NCBI GenBank assembly: GCA_040506775.1
Contig: JBEVWC010000016.1
Location: 1-64,000 of the forward strand
Length of the DNA: 64,000 bases
Source: Thiodiazotropha sp040506775
Lineage (GTDB): Bacteria; Pseudomonadota; Gammaproteobacteria; Chromatiales; Chromatiaceae
Direction: 5' to 3'
The position numbers and the translations under genes were made by a program. Position 1 is the stretch's first letter; every line of letters begins with the position of its first letter. This document shows positions 1 through 8,273 of this stretch, in pieces. The notes beneath the pieces are model-generated. The model had not been told where the DNA came from. It did not search any database and saw only the letters and a program-made list of their open reading frames with translations.

Positions 1-40
1 AAGCAGCTTTCATTGCTGCAATCGCCAGCCCTGCACGGAT

Positions 41-919
41 TCAAACCTCAGCCAGCAGACGGTCGATCATGGACTCCGCCTGCCCCAGGTAACCGCCGCC
101 GAACAGGTTCAGGTGATTGAGGATGTGGTACAGGTTATAGAGGGTCTTGCGGGTCGAATAACCCGGTGACAGGGGCCAGGCCGCCTGGTAGGCATCGTAG
201 AAGCGACTGCCGAATCCGCCGAACAATTCCGTCATCGCCAGGTCTGTCTCCCGGTCCCCGTAGTAGACTGCCGGATCGAAGATCACCGGCTGACCCGAGC
301 TGTCATAGGCAAGATTGCCACCCCATAGATCGCCGTGGAGCAGTGAGGCTTCGGGTTGATGATCGAGCAGTACCGGGAAATGCTCCAGCAGGCGCTCCCC
401 TTTACGCTGCAGGGCGCCGCTGTAACCGTTTCGGGCCGCCAGCTCGAGCTGGAATCCGAGCCGGTTCTCCCGCCAGAAGGCCACCCAGTCCGACATCAAG
501 CGGTTGGGCTGGTGGGTGGAACCGATGGTGTTGTCCCGAGTCCAGCCGAAGCCGGACTGGGTGTGGCGATGCATCGCGGCCAGGCGCTCACCGGCAAGCG
601 CGGCGCCGTCCCGGGCACTGTGCCCCATCTCGACGAACTCCATGACCAGATAGGAGTCCCCGTTGCTCAGGCCACTGCACAGGGGCTCGGGGATCCTCAG
701 AGTACGGGTCTGCGCCAAGGCCCGCAGACCCTCCGCCTCGGCCTCGAACATATCCAGCAGGGCCGCCCGGTTCAGTTTGACGAAATAGTTGCGCCGGCCG
801 TCACCCAGGCGCACCCCGGTGTTGATGCAGCCGCCGCCCATGCTGCGCGGTTCCTGGGGATTGAAGGCCTCCCCGGTGGTCTGTGCAATATGCTGCGCAA
901 TGATCTGCCAATCGGTCAT
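41..919 (-). CDS. Fructosamine kinase family protein
   Basis: A 292-residue protein of the fructosamine/ketosamine-3-kinase family, which has an aminoglycoside-phosphotransferase-like fold. These enzymes phosphorylate sugars attached to glycated amines so that the adduct falls off, a form of protein repair. The glycine-rich N-terminus (MGGGCINTG) is followed by a conserved Lys in YFVKLN. The catalytic loop is HGDLWGGN, and the metal-binding segment reads FDPAVYYGDRETDLAM. Length is typical for bacterial members (about 290 residues). The ATG at 919 has a GGGGAG ribosome site 5-6 bases upstream. It stands alone, next to the AT-rich spacer at 1013-1291. The exact substrate cannot be read from sequence. 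Confidence 0.9.
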   Translation of the reverse strand: MTDWQIIAQHIAQTTGEAFNPQEPRSMGGGCINTGVRLGDGRRNYFVKLNRAALLDMFEAEAEGLRALAQTRTLRIPEPLCSGLSNGDSYLVMEFVEMGHSARDGAALAGERLAAMHRHTQSGFGWTRDNTIGSTHQPNRLMSDWVAFWRENRLGFQLELAARNGYSGALQRKGERLLEHFPVLLDHQPEASLLHGDLWGGNLAYDSSGQPVIFDPAVYYGDRETDLAMTELFGGFGSRFYDAYQAAWPLSPGYSTRKTLYNLYHILNHLNLFGGGYLGQAESMIDRLLAEV

Positions 920-1012
920 GCTTGCTCCCCAATCGATAACCCGTGTGCGGTAAAAGAGTGCAAATCAGGATCCCGTTCAAGCGCTCCGAGAGATGCAAAA
1001 CAATTGATCTGA

Positions 1013-1291
1013 GTCAACCTTATTCACACTCGCCTAATGTTGCACCACAGCAATCAGACAAATACAACTTTTATTACTATTAGAACTCTTTAATAAACTG
1101 TATCTTGTTGTATTTATTATCAATTTACAAAAACGGCAAAAAACTGGCCAATCTAAAAACATTTCAACGGACACAAGGACTAAGCACATTTGTCAAAATA
1201 GTTTCCACAAAGTTATCCACAGCTCCTGTGGACAAACATCCGGAGGTGAAATACCCGTTTCATGCACCCGGGTGGTGCAAAAAACCCGCAT
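1013..1291. other. AT-rich spacer with DnaA-box-like cluster
   Basis: This gene-free spacer is strikingly AT-rich at about 1030-1200. It is followed by three DnaA-box-like 9-mers within 35 bases: TTTCCACAA at 1202-1210, a perfect TTATCCACA at 1213-1221, and TGTGGACAA (inverse of TTGTCCACA) at 1228-1236. The last two also form an inverted repeat with a 7-base stem. The arrangement resembles an unwinding element beside DnaA boxes, but no dnaA, dnaN, rnpA or mnmG lies in the window. It may be an accessory DnaA-binding site or chance. Confidence 0.35.
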
Positions 1292-2266
1292 TCACAACCA
1301 ATGGCGGAAGCGCATCCAGATTCCCACTCCGAGTGCCAACACGGCCATGCCCGCCGCGACCAGGACAAAGCCCCAGGGGTTGTTCACTCCGGGCAGGCCC
1401 ATCACATTCATGCCGAACACCCCGGTAAGAAACGACAGGGGAAGAAAGATTGCGGTGACCAGGGAGAGCACATACATACGCTGGTTCTGCTGTTCGGCGA
1501 TCCGGTTACGCAGTTCCTCCTGCATCAGGATCGCGCGCTCGCGGGCAAGATCCAGGTCCTCCACGTTGCGGGTGGTACGATCCGACCACTCCCGCAGCTC
1601 AAAGGCCTGGCGTTCGTCGAGCAGATTGGAGCGCAGTCGGTACATCGCATCCAGGGCATCCCGTTGCGGGGCGAGATAGCGTTTCAACTGGGCCGTGCGT
1701 CGACGCAATTCGGTAAGATCATGACGCACCCGGGTTGGATTGAGGGTATCCAGGGCCGCTTCAATGCCCTCCAGGGATTCCTCGGTTTCATCCACCACCT
1801 GGCCGATGCGGATCACCAGCCGCTCCACTACTTCGAGCAGGAATTCGCCAGTGGTAGCCGGTCCGCGCCCGTCATCCAGGGATTGACGGACATCCTGGAT
1901 CGACATCAGTCGCCGCTGAGACTTGCGCGCCGTGACGATCAGCCTGTCGGTCAGCCACATCCGCAGGGAGACCATGTCCTCCGGGTCTGCGTCCTGGTTG
2001 AGGTTGACCCCCCGCAGCACCATCAGGACGCCCTCCCCCAGGGCGGTGGCGCGGGGCCGGGTCTCCGGGCTGGTCATGACATCGGTCACCTGTGAACTCA
2101 GGCCGAGTCCGGACATCACGGAGGCGCAGTCGGGATCGTCACTCTGCATGTGCACCCATAGGATCGGTTGCGGCGCACCCGGCAACTGCTCGAGTGACTG
2201 GGCGCCACCCTGGCCGTCGAGTCGATAGATATGAACGATGCTGTTTGGCTGAGGGATCGAAGCCAT
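1292..2266 (-). CDS. CorA/ZntB-type divalent cation transporter
   Basis: A 324-residue member of the CorA metal ion transporter family. The long N-terminal cytoplasmic domain ends in a charged helical stretch. Two C-terminal membrane helices follow (roughly residues 265-285 and 297-317), joined by the family signature GMNVMG, in place of the GMN of CorA. The soluble domain (VHMQSDDPD, MLRGVN-like segments) is closer to ZntB, a zinc transporter driven by protons, than to the magnesium channel CorA. Zinc versus magnesium specificity is inferred. The gene appears monocistronic; the stop at 1292 faces the AT-rich spacer. Confidence 0.85.
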   Translation of the reverse strand: MASIPQPNSIVHIYRLDGQGGAQSLEQLPGAPQPILWVHMQSDDPDCASVMSGLGLSSQVTDVMTSPETRPRATALGEGVLMVLRGVNLNQDADPEDMVSLRMWLTDRLIVTARKSQRRLMSIQDVRQSLDDGRGPATTGEFLLEVVERLVIRIGQVVDETEESLEGIEAALDTLNPTRVRHDLTELRRRTAQLKRYLAPQRDALDAMYRLRSNLLDERQAFELREWSDRTTRNVEDLDLARERAILMQEELRNRIAEQQNQRMYVLSLVTAIFLPLSFLTGVFGMNVMGLPGVNNPWGFVLVAAGMAVLALGVGIWMRFRHWL

Positions 2267-2365
2267 GGGTCGTCATCCAGGGTTGATGATTCCGCGAGTG
2301 GGCTGCGAAACACCTTAGGTGATTTACGCAGCGATGACCACCCCCTCACCGTCGGGGCGGAGCTG

Positions 2366-3670
2366 TCACAGCTGTTCTTTCTTTGCCACCCTTGAGACCT
2401 TCCAGGGATTCCAGCGATCCGCATAGGAGGCCTTGTGGATGAACTCCATGAGATAGGCATAGGTTCGCACCACCCGCAGGAACAGTCCGGTGTAGAGCGG
2501 CATCAGGGGCAGGTAGAGGATCAGCAGCAGATCCTTGCGGCGCAGGGTCTTGTTGAGCAGCACCACCGCCACCAGGAACTCCGCCAGGTTGGCGAAGGTG
2601 TAGAGCAGGTAGTTGACGACGATGATGTTCTGCAGCAAGGCCCCGTAGAAAAAGATCACCTGCACCACGTAGAACCACCACTTGATATTCAGAACCAGGT
2701 TGAAGAACAGGTTTTCCACCGAAGAGACGAAGTTCGAGAAGCGAAAATTCGAGGTGGGCAGCAGCACGTCGAGATGCTTGCGCGCCCGGAAGCGCACCAT
2801 GGAGCGGTCCCAGCGGAAACGCTGCCGCGCCAGCACCCGGAACTTGACCGGGACGTTCGTGTAGCACACCGCGTGGGGTTCGTGCACCACCTTGAGCCCC
2901 AGTTTGCGGATCTTCATGGTGATGTCCCCATCCAGACCGGGACCCACGTCCCAGCCGCCGAGGCGGTCCAGCGTATCCCGTCGAAAGGCCCCGTAGGCGC
3001 CGGCGATGATACGCAGTATGCCAAGCATCGAGGAGACCGTTCGCCCGGTCGAGATGCCCTTGAAATACTCGATCGCCTGGGTACGGGTGGCCATGGTCGC
3101 ATCCAGGTTGGCAACCCGGATGTCGCCACCCACCGCGGCCACCTTTTCATCCAGGTAGAAGGGCAGCAGGATGGTCTCGATGGAGTCGTGACGCAGCTCG
3201 GAATCCGCGTCCAGGTGGATGATGAACTTGCCCTTTGAATAGTAGAGCGCGGTATTCGCTGCGGAAGCCTTGCCGCCACGCACCTCGTTGCGCACAAACT
3301 GATCGATATGGCCTTCTCTCAACAGTTTCCGGCAGATCATCTCGGTGTCGTCATCCGAACCGTCGTCGACGATCACGATCTCAAGATGCTTGTAAGTCTG
3401 TCGGGTGAGAGATTCCGCCAGGCGTGGGATATGTTTGCCTTCGTTCTTGCCGGGAACGATCACCGAGACCAGGGGTTTTTCATGGTACAGCAGGCTGCGG
3501 GCCTTGACCCGGCGTGCCCGGTTGCGTTTACGTCTGGGCAGGTAGAGGGTCAGTATCAGCACATCGAAGAGTACGTAACGAGTCAGGTCGAACAGGAAGA
3601 ACGGCCAGAAGTAGCTGATCAGCTGGGCTGTGGTAAGGCCTTCGATGAACCGATAGGTTTCAGTCAGCAT
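2366..3670 (-). CDS. Processive family 2 glycosyltransferase, EPS operon gene 4
   Basis: A 434-residue membrane glycosyltransferase of the type that builds polysaccharides such as hyaluronan, cellulose or poly-GlcNAc from nucleotide sugars at the inner membrane. One or two membrane segments at residues 15-45 precede a GT-A domain. Motifs in order: VDDGS (101-105), DAD (154-156), a DGD in the acceptor-base position (247-249) and QRFRW (283-287), the signature of processive enzymes. Four or so membrane helices follow (about 315-400). No PilZ domain is fused to it. The ATG at 3670 lies inside the end of the upstream zinc-ribbon gene (11-base overlap), implying translational coupling. It is the last gene of the operon 8125-2366. 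The sugar donor is unknown. Confidence 0.88.
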   Translation of the reverse strand: MLTETYRFIEGLTTAQLISYFWPFFLFDLTRYVLFDVLILTLYLPRRKRNRARRVKARSLLYHEKPLVSVIVPGKNEGKHIPRLAESLTRQTYKHLEIVIVDDGSDDDTEMICRKLLREGHIDQFVRNEVRGGKASAANTALYYSKGKFIIHLDADSELRHDSIETILLPFYLDEKVAAVGGDIRVANLDATMATRTQAIEYFKGISTGRTVSSMLGILRIIAGAYGAFRRDTLDRLGGWDVGPGLDGDITMKIRKLGLKVVHEPHAVCYTNVPVKFRVLARQRFRWDRSMVRFRARKHLDVLLPTSNFRFSNFVSSVENLFFNLVLNIKWWFYVVQVIFFYGALLQNIIVVNYLLYTFANLAEFLVAVVLLNKTLRRKDLLLILYLPLMPLYTGLFLRVVRTYAYLMEFIHKASYADRWNPWKVSRVAKKEQL

Positions 3671-5075
3671 GGTGTTCGTTGAGAAAGCCTTCGAGCAGCG
3701 GGGTCAGGTCCAGTGACGGCTCCACCGGGTGAATTCGCGAGAGGATCTCGGGACGGGTTCCCAGACTCGCCTCGAGCAGTTCCGAAACCCCCTGGTGCAG
3801 ACGTTGCTCGACGATCCGCGCATCCTCCTGGGAGGTTTCGGTGAGCAGCATCAGGAACAGGGACTCATTGCGGCTGCTGACCAGGTCCGAAGTGCGAAGC
3901 ATGGCGAAAAACAGGTTGGCCAGTTCCTCGTAGACTTCACTGGTGCGCTCCCCCAGGGTCAGGTAGATCGCCTCCAACCCTTTGACATCGAACAGCAGCA
4001 GGCTGGAGATCGATTTCTTATAGCGCGTGATACGCGCCTTTTCCACGGCGACGAAGCGTTCGAACAGATCCAGCGGCAGCAACTGCAGGCGTCGCTCAAG
4101 GATCGAGGCGAACAGGGACTCGAGTCCGAACAGTGCCGCGCTTTCACCCAGCATGCTCAGCTTGTAGGCCTCGATGTCGCGATGGGTCTGGTATTCCGGC
4201 GGCGCGGTTCTCTGACAGTCGTAACAGGTGGTGGCAATCTCCGGCTCCTGGAACCGGTGGTCGCAACTCAGGCAGTGATACATCACCGAGGGTTTGTCGT
4301 AGTCCACTCCGATCTGGCGCAGGGTGTGATCGCATTTGGGACAGACCAGACGCTCCGCCTGTTTGAAATCCTCCAGCTCGGCGGTGTAGCCACAGCGGAA
4401 ATGGTGCACCAGGTCGTCCACATGCAGAGCCTCGGACTGACAGTGGGGACAGGTCTCCTTGAAGTTCAGAAACGCGCATCCGCAGCTGGTGCACTGGTGG
4501 GTCCTAGTGATGAAGCGGGTCTGCACCAGGTGTTGATCACGCAGGAATTCCAGGGTCTGCCAGAGGCTCTGATCGGAGTCGCCGAAGAAACTGTCCAGTC
4601 CCGGGTAGGCATAACCGCCCCGGCTGCGTATCGAGGGACGTGGCTCGACCTCCCGGTTGCGGCTATAGAGGTAGCGGATCACCCGCAGGGCGGGGTTGGT
4701 ATCCGCCTTGAGGCGCTGCTCCTGCAGCCGGTTGACCCGACGGTTGATTGCCTCGATCCCGTCGAGCAGTTCCGAAGGCCAGGGCTCCTGCATCTGCCGG
4801 GGAGTGATCTGCAGATCGGCCTGGCTGATCAGCTCTTCGGGCAGATCATCCTGATGCCGGATCAGCACCAGGGGCTTGAGATAGATCGACGGCAGCAGCT
4901 TGCTTCTGACCTGGTTCAGGGCATGCCGGGCCACGCCCGGGTCGAGGGTATCGATCAGGAAACAGTCCGCATCGACTCCCGCATCCAGGCCACGCCAGTC
5001 GGTCCCACTGTCCCGTTCATCGAACGGCAGGCGCAGCGGGTTTTCCGCCCCGGTAATCAGCAGTGCCTGATTCAT
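3660..5075 (-). CDS. TackOD1-like zinc-ribbon protein with degenerate GGDEF domain, EPS operon gene 3
   Basis: A 471-residue soluble protein. Residues 1-115 resemble a degenerate receiver-like alpha/beta domain. Residues about 120-290 hold a multi-zinc-ribbon module with CxxC pairs at C195/C198, C209/C212, C245/C248, C268/C271 and C284/C287, and the segments HHFRCGY and IGVDYD. This pattern matches what I know of TackOD1, an output domain first described from archaeal signalling proteins. Residues about 325-470 look like a GGDEF domain whose active loop reads SRNESLF instead of RYGGDEF, so diguanylate cyclase activity is not expected. The start at 5075 is chosen because it gives an ATGA overlap with the adaptor gene. 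It probably regulates the glycosyltransferase; mechanism unknown. Confidence 0.75.
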   Translation of the reverse strand: MNQALLITGAENPLRLPFDERDSGTDWRGLDAGVDADCFLIDTLDPGVARHALNQVRSKLLPSIYLKPLVLIRHQDDLPEELISQADLQITPRQMQEPWPSELLDGIEAINRRVNRLQEQRLKADTNPALRVIRYLYSRNREVEPRPSIRSRGGYAYPGLDSFFGDSDQSLWQTLEFLRDQHLVQTRFITRTHQCTSCGCAFLNFKETCPHCQSEALHVDDLVHHFRCGYTAELEDFKQAERLVCPKCDHTLRQIGVDYDKPSVMYHCLSCDHRFQEPEIATTCYDCQRTAPPEYQTHRDIEAYKLSMLGESAALFGLESLFASILERRLQLLPLDLFERFVAVEKARITRYKKSISSLLLFDVKGLEAIYLTLGERTSEVYEELANLFFAMLRTSDLVSSRNESLFLMLLTETSQEDARIVEQRLHQGVSELLEASLGTRPEILSRIHPVEPSLDLTPLLEGFLNEHHAD

Positions 5076-6058
5076 TTCACCCCCCTGACGGAGACATCCC
5101 GGCGGTCGAAATCGATCCACTGCCGGGCAGTTTGCGAATCCAGGGGACGGATCACGACACGCATCGATGTGGCCTCCGGCTGGTAGACATGAAACTCCCG
5201 ATCGGGGAAACGGTAGGCGGACGCTTCGAACTCGCTCACCTCGCCCAGGCTGCGGGTACCATCCGGCAGGATCACCGCCACCTGTTGACCCAGGCTGACC
5301 GGGAGTGATTCATTGACCTCACCGAAGGCCTCGACCTGCACCCGCGGCTGATCCGGCATCAGAATCATCAGCGTCTCCTTACGCGCCACCACCTCATGCA
5401 AGTGCTGATTGACGGCCACCACCAGGCCATCGACCGGGGCGACAATCCGTTCCCGGCCACAGTCCGGATCGCTGGGTTGTTCCGAGGCATACACCTGGAT
5501 CTGTTGCTCCTGCAGACGGATCTGTTCCTCGAGCAGGGTCTGGTCCAGGCCTGCTTCGTCGAGCTCCTGTTGCAGAGACCGTTCCGCCGCCCGGTCCTCC
5601 CGCTCCAGCTCCAGCACCCGACCCAGGCGGCGTTCATCCAGCAGTTGCTGCCGGCGGGCCTGAAGACGGGTTTGGCGTTGCCGCAACGCATCCAGTTGCA
5701 GACGATCGAGGGCCAATTGACGTTTCAGCTTGTCCAGGCTGCGGTCCTGCACCGGTTCACAGCTTTTTCCGTTATCGATTACCAGCAGCAGGTCATTGGC
5801 CTTGACCCGATCCCCCTCATCCACGTTCAGCGACAGAATACGCCCGCCTTCCAGTGACGCCACTTTGATGCGTTCGACCACGATCTGACCCGGGATCTGA
5901 AAGGTGGTGATGTAGTTGAAGGTGAACACGACCAGGTAGATCGCCAGCAGCGCAAGAAACGCCAGATAGAGCCAATGGGTGATCCGCGAGCCCAGTGACT
6001 TGGGCGCCTTGCCCTCCGGGCCGACCACCACAAAACTTTTTTTGTTCCTGATTCTCAT
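5072..6058 (-). CDS. HlyD-type periplasmic adaptor, EPS operon gene 2
   Basis: A 328-residue membrane-fusion protein. It has a short cytoplasmic N-terminus, one membrane helix (about 29-50), a first lipoyl half (VASLEGGRILSLNVDEGD, 66-83), a long coiled-coil hairpin (about 104-195) and the second lipoyl half (IVAPVDGLVVAV, 205-216), then a beta-barrel domain. Cysteines at 100 and 200 bracket the coiled coil and could form a disulfide. Such adaptors link inner-membrane machines to TolC-type channels; alginate Alg44 has a comparable periplasmic domain. No ABC or RND pump is nearby, so the partner is most likely the glycosyltransferase. The ATG at 6058 abuts the stop of the upstream gene (TAAATG). 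Confidence 0.85.
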   Translation of the reverse strand: MRIRNKKSFVVVGPEGKAPKSLGSRITHWLYLAFLALLAIYLVVFTFNYITTFQIPGQIVVERIKVASLEGGRILSLNVDEGDRVKANDLLLVIDNGKSCEPVQDRSLDKLKRQLALDRLQLDALRQRQTRLQARRQQLLDERRLGRVLELEREDRAAERSLQQELDEAGLDQTLLEEQIRLQEQQIQVYASEQPSDPDCGRERIVAPVDGLVVAVNQHLHEVVARKETLMILMPDQPRVQVEAFGEVNESLPVSLGQQVAVILPDGTRSLGEVSEFEASAYRFPDREFHVYQPEATSMRVVIRPLDSQTARQWIDFDRRDVSVRGVK

Positions 6059-8125
6059 TTATCGGCTATCGGTGACGTTCACATAGGTGGTCAGGTCATG
6101 CAGGGCAAAACGGGTCACCCCCAGTTCGGAGAATAATTCCCCGATCACCGCTTCGAGCCGAACCTCGTCGTGAAAATCCTCAGGCCGCAACGCGACCACC
6201 ACCTCACGGGGATCAAGGAATGGCAGAACCTTGCCAAGCCTACGTTTGAGAGCGGCCGGATCGGCGATTTCATAAGCCATCAGGTAGACATGGTCCGCCA
6301 GCTCACTGATTCGTGCGTAATCACTGGCGTCCCAATGCAGGGGAACCGATACGGAAAGTGTCACCCCGGCACCGAGTGATTCACGGATCGCCTGTAACAG
6401 CTCAAGATAGCGGTCCAGGTATTCACGCCGACGGGTTTTATAGTCCGCCAGGGTGTGGGGTTCCACATCGATGTTCAGCTGTCCGGTCAGTCCCGCCAGG
6501 TATTGCAGCCGTTGCAACACCTCGGGCTGTCGGGCGGGTTCCAGCCAGGCGTTGTCACCGGTGAGTATTTCCACGGACACCCCCCGGTCACGGCACATCC
6601 CGAGAAAGCCCTCGAGTTTCTCCTGCATGACCCGTTCACTGCCGCTGACAACCACCCGGCCAATGCCTTTCGCCCTGAGGAACTCCATCAGCACATCGTT
6701 GCGCATGCCATTGAATCCCGCCGACCAGACATACAGCGCACGGGCTCCGTCCCGCGCCCGGTAATCGCTGCCCGGCATCGCACTCAGCCGCACCAGTTCC
6801 GGGCGGTACTCGATACCGGCCCTGGAGAATACCGTGTGCACTCTGCGGTACATCTCCTCCACCGCACGCAGCAGTTCCACCGAACCGTCGAGCAGGCTGG
6901 CCATGCGGGTCAGGGCGGTCTTCAAGTCAGCGGTTTCAGGGCGCCAGACATAACGCCCCAGACTCCTGCGCAGCTGCTCATGGGCGGCCAGGTAGCGGTA
7001 GTTCTGTCGCACCACCCGTTCGCGCTGTTCCAGCAATTCCGAGTAGGCCGATTCGGCCCGGTGCAGACGCAGCGCGAGGCGCTGCTCGTGAGATTGCATC
7101 GCCTCCCTGCTGAGGTAATCATGCGCCACCTCAGCCCTTTCGCCGGAGAGGATCGGCATGGAAAAGGTGGCGCCGACCGCAGGGCCGTTGTCCCGGCTGT
7201 CCTCCTGAACCTCATAGCGCAGATAGAAGCGCAACCGGGTATCATCGCTGGCCTCCCGCTGGGCATCGAGGATGGTCTGTTCCAGGACCAGCAGACGATC
7301 CCGGTCGGGATCCTGCTGGATCCGGGCGCGCAGCGAAACCATATCGATGTCGGGTAGCAGTGGCATCCCCGACAGACCGGCCTGTTCCATTGGAGAGGCG
7401 GGATCCGGCTGCAGGCGACGCAAGTGTTCCCGAGTCGCCTGGAGTTCCCGCTCGCTGTCGAGCAGATCATCGAGATAGAGGCCACCCATCCAGTAACTTT
7501 CCCGCTGCAATGCCGAGACCTGGGTTAGAAAGGTTTCCTTGAGGCTCAGTAGGGGGGTCCAGACCGGAGTAAAACTGTCCCGTGTGGCGTCATAACGGCA
7601 ACGCTCGATATCCTCGGTCCGGGTAGCCTTAGAATGCAACACCTCCTGTTCGGCCCGGGCTTCCGCCAAACGGGCGAGATGACGCTTCTCTCGGTAGCCG
7701 TTCTCGAGCACCTGCCAGGAGAGACCTACATAGGCCCTCTGATTCTCGTCCACGGTGTCGGAGTCGGAGTCCCAGTTGTCGCGGATGCCCGCATCGAAGG
7801 AGAGGCCCAGGTCTTTTCGACTGACATCGGCCTCGGCCAGATAGGCCTGCTCACGATAGTTGACCGGTTGCGACTGGTCACAGGCGGTTTTCAGCAGCGC
7901 CTGTGACGCCCGCTCATCCGGGTCAGCGGACATGACCCGGTCGAGGCGATCCGCACTTTCCCTCAGCCACTGCCAGTAGCGGTCACGGGTTTCCTGCAAC
8001 GCAGCGGTTTGTTGAATAGGGGGAGATTCCGAACCCGGCGCAACATCCGTCCTGATGCTGTTCGCCTCGGAACCAAAGCTCGTCAGTCCAATTACAGCCA
8101 GAAAACACGGAACGAAACGGCTCAC
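6059..8125 (-). CDS. TolC-like protein fused to a glycoside-hydrolase-like domain, EPS operon gene 1
   Basis: A 688-residue exported protein in two parts. Residues 1-22 look like a short signal peptide. Residues about 40-425 have the alternating beta segments (LGLSFDAGIRDN, AYVGLSWQVLENGY, VGATFSMPILSGERAEV) and long helices of TolC-type outer membrane channels. Residues about 460-685 look like a TIM-barrel hydrolase: LYVWSAGFN, RVVVSG, a strand ending NIDVEPHTL (551-559, D553 and E555 as candidate catalytic acids), LSVSVPLHW and DHVYLMAYE. The fusion suggests a channel that carries its own polysaccharide-cleaving domain. The start is a GTG at 8125 with a weak ribosome site. It is the first gene of the operon; the promoter must lie in the 148-base divergent gap to priA. 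Confidence 0.7.
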   Translation of the reverse strand: MSRFVPCFLAVIGLTSFGSEANSIRTDVAPGSESPPIQQTAALQETRDRYWQWLRESADRLDRVMSADPDERASQALLKTACDQSQPVNYREQAYLAEADVSRKDLGLSFDAGIRDNWDSDSDTVDENQRAYVGLSWQVLENGYREKRHLARLAEARAEQEVLHSKATRTEDIERCRYDATRDSFTPVWTPLLSLKETFLTQVSALQRESYWMGGLYLDDLLDSERELQATREHLRRLQPDPASPMEQAGLSGMPLLPDIDMVSLRARIQQDPDRDRLLVLEQTILDAQREASDDTRLRFYLRYEVQEDSRDNGPAVGATFSMPILSGERAEVAHDYLSREAMQSHEQRLALRLHRAESAYSELLEQRERVVRQNYRYLAAHEQLRRSLGRYVWRPETADLKTALTRMASLLDGSVELLRAVEEMYRRVHTVFSRAGIEYRPELVRLSAMPGSDYRARDGARALYVWSAGFNGMRNDVLMEFLRAKGIGRVVVSGSERVMQEKLEGFLGMCRDRGVSVEILTGDNAWLEPARQPEVLQRLQYLAGLTGQLNIDVEPHTLADYKTRRREYLDRYLELLQAIRESLGAGVTLSVSVPLHWDASDYARISELADHVYLMAYEIADPAALKRRLGKVLPFLDPREVVVALRPEDFHDEVRLEAVIGELFSELGVTRFALHDLTTYVNVTDSR

Positions 8126-8273
8126 TATTTACCAACGTAAATACAATATCATCCGCAAGGGTATGAGATCGTTTCCTGGTCCGTCAAGCAAACAACTGTG
8201 AACCGGGATCGCCCCTCAGCGCCGACACCAGGCATCGATTATCAGCCAGGCACTACCATGATAGAGTGCGCGC

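Noticed and set aside
1030..1240. A definite chromosomal origin
   Set aside because: DnaA boxes and AT-richness are present, but none of the usual origin neighbours is in the window; listed only as a candidate.
3660..5075. An active diguanylate cyclase
   Set aside because: The active loop reads SRNESLF, so metal and GTP binding residues are missing.
4133..5186. Long plus-strand frames opposite the EPS operon genes (for example 3729-5186)
   Set aside because: They lack ribosome sites and family motifs, and all real motifs are on the minus strand.
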